From assembly GCF_012849095.1 (NCBI RefSeq), contig NZ_CP051680.1, positions 4,619,501 to 4,683,500 on the forward strand: a stretch of DNA of 64,000 bases. Direction: 5' to 3'. Within the stretch, counting starts at the first letter, position 1. Each line of letters starts with the position of its first letter. The notes beneath the pieces are model-generated. The model was not told where the DNA came from. It did not search any database and was given only the letters and a program-made list of their open reading frames with translations. Positions 63,183 to 64,000 of the stretch are shown here, in pieces. A program made the translations under genes and the position numbers. Origin of the DNA: Cohnella herbarum (lineage in GTDB: Bacteria > Bacillota > Bacilli > Paenibacillales > Paenibacillaceae).

Positions 63183-63596
63183 TTACAACCGTTTATCAAG
63201 AAACATCCCGATTAGCTCTTTCATCCTGACTGAAAGATCGATTAGAAATTCCGGCGGTAAACTTACGAGAACCTTCTGCGATTCCGCATCGATGACTTCA
63301 ACATAAGTCGCTTTCGCCTTCTCGTCATACTTAAACTTCAGCATTTTCCCGGAAGACGCCAACGTATCGTTCATCTTCTTGAGCTCTTCATCCAGCTTCT
63401 TCTTTTCTTCCTCTTTCAAGTTACTAATATCGAACGCAGTCAAATCTTCCTTTTGTACGAAGGAAGTTGTCGAGGCCTTAGCCTCAACCGTACTTTCTCC
63501 TGCGTACTTATCCTTCGCCAAGTTCCTTTGATCGCCGAATTCGTACTTTGGCATCTCCGTCTTCTGAACACCGCTAACACCGCCGAAACTAGCCAT
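63183..63596 (-). CDS. flaG: FlaG family flagellar protein
   Basis: 137 residues. ATG 63596 follows GAGGAG by eight bases. The conserved C-terminal part is LKFKYDEKAKATYVEVID followed by LPPEFLIDLSVRMKELIGMFLDKR; the N-terminal half is charged and low-complexity. FlaG proteins influence filament length. It begins six bases after csrA. Confidence 0.9.
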   Translation of the reverse strand: MASFGGVSGVQKTEMPKYEFGDQRNLAKDKYAGESTVEAKASTTSFVQKEDLTAFDISNLKEEEKKKLDEELKKMNDTLASSGKMLKFKYDEKAKATYVEVIDAESQKVLVSLPPEFLIDLSVRMKELIGMFLDKRL

Positions 63597-63601
63597 GTCA
63601 A

Positions 63602-63862
63602 TCACTCCTCATCCTTATCAGATCTCAGCTTATTGAAGCTCTTAAGCAAACCGAGTACTTGTGAACTTTGTAAGGAATCAGGCTGGCCTGCTTGGAGATT
63701 CTCCAAGAGCAAGCCTTCATATAGCTCCTTGCGTAAGATCTGGATGTGACGTGGAGCGACGAAGCCTAATTTTACGGTTTCCCCTTCGACTGCAAGCACT
63801 TGTATTTCTATAGAGTCTCCCAACATGACTTTTTCTCCGACTTTTCTCTTCAGTACAAGCAT
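63602..63862 (-). CDS. csrA: Carbon storage regulator CsrA
   Basis: An RNA-binding dimer that represses hag translation in Firmicutes. 86 residues: the core MLVLKRKVGEKVMLGDSIEIQVL and VKLGFVAPRHIQILRKELYE are intact, including the RNA-contact Arg in the second region. The tail is about 25 residues longer than minimal CsrA. The start overlaps the fliW stop (TGATG) and follows GGAGGAG. Confidence 0.96.
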   Translation of the reverse strand: MLVLKRKVGEKVMLGDSIEIQVLAVEGETVKLGFVAPRHIQILRKELYEGLLLENLQAGQPDSLQSSQVLGLLKSFNKLRSDKDEE

Positions 63863-64000
63863 CAGTTCTCCTCCTTGCCGGTCAATGGAAGCCGGATCGG
63901 ATAATCGCTCTGATGAATGATGAATTGACAGCCGGTACGTTGATTGGGAGCTATTAATATGGGAGCTTTTAAATTCACGTGCAACACATCGTCAATAATG
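63862..64000 (-). CDS. fliW: Flagellar assembly factor FliW, C-terminal part (cut by window)
   Basis: Only the last 45 codons are in the window: IIDDVLHVNLKAPILIAPNQ and QFIIHQSDYPIRLPL, then the stop overlapping the csrA ATG. FliW binds and inhibits CsrA and is itself titrated by flagellin; the NLKAPI and YPIRLPL pieces are typical of its C-terminus. Confidence 0.9.
   Translation of the reverse strand, partial: IIDDVLHVNLKAPILIAPNQRTGCQFIIHQSDYPIRLPLTGKEEN

Noticed and set aside
1..64000. tRNA, rRNA or replication origin
   Set aside because: No cloverleaf, rRNA-like or DnaA-box cluster was noticed on either strand by eye; a tRNAscan-type search would settle it.

Overview
The window looks like part of a Paenibacillaceae chromosome (Paenibacillus/Cohnella-type Firmicute). 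The reasons are strong AGGAGG-type ribosome binding sites, a YesM/YesN two-component pair beside a sugar ABC importer, an argCJBDF-G-H set, long-form HPF, secA-prfB with the classical RF2 frameshift, and a fliW-csrA-flaG-fliD-fliS-hag flagellar block. Assignment to a genus is inference. Nearly everything is on the minus strand; only the YesM/YesN pair is on the plus strand.

Layout. 1-7.6 kb: a sugar-uptake locus with a secreted glycosidase (cut by the window edge), two permeases and a solute-binding lipoprotein, divergent from a sensor kinase/AraC-type regulator pair. 7.6-17.2 kb: arginine biosynthesis read argC-J-B-D-F-G-H. The spaces after argD, argF and argG are unusually long and full of repeats, including a 9-bp tandem array just ahead of argG and four 23-bp palindromes spaced 52, 62 and 52 bp. 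17.2-24.7 kb: housekeeping genes (YitT family, an anchored unknown protein, prfB, secA, a heptad-repeat protein, hpf, cold-shock protein). 24.8-59.8 kb: a large, visibly AT-richer surface-sugar island. 59.9-64 kb: flagellin and filament-assembly genes with their post-transcriptional regulators.

The island holds a complete pseudaminic acid pathway split in two. pseB sits next to the Maf-type flagellin glycosyltransferase at 56-59 kb; pseF, G, I, H and C sit at 24.8-35.9 kb. Among the latter are an acyl carrier protein, an acyl-activating enzyme, an SDR reductase, a formyltransferase-like protein and a DUF4910-type aminopeptidase-like protein. This suggests a non-standard N-acyl decoration of the nonulosonate (inference). 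Between the two halves lies a cassette with CDP-6-deoxyhexose genes (rfbF, frameshifted rfbG, C-methyltransferase, 3,5-epimerase), GDP-fucose genes (manC, gmd, fcl), a DegT aminotransferase, methyltransferase, ATP-grasp enzyme, a phosphatase-like/epimerase fusion and several glycosyltransferases. A decayed transposase and a terminator lie between this cassette and the pse block.

How it fits together: pseudaminic acid and probably further sugars are made by the island and placed on flagellin by the Maf protein. A SigD-like promoter lies before hag and another before the maf operon. The hag leader carries a near-consensus CsrA hairpin plus a second GGA overlapping the ribosome binding site, and csrA and fliW lie upstream, so the FliW-CsrA-Hag feedback loop appears intact.
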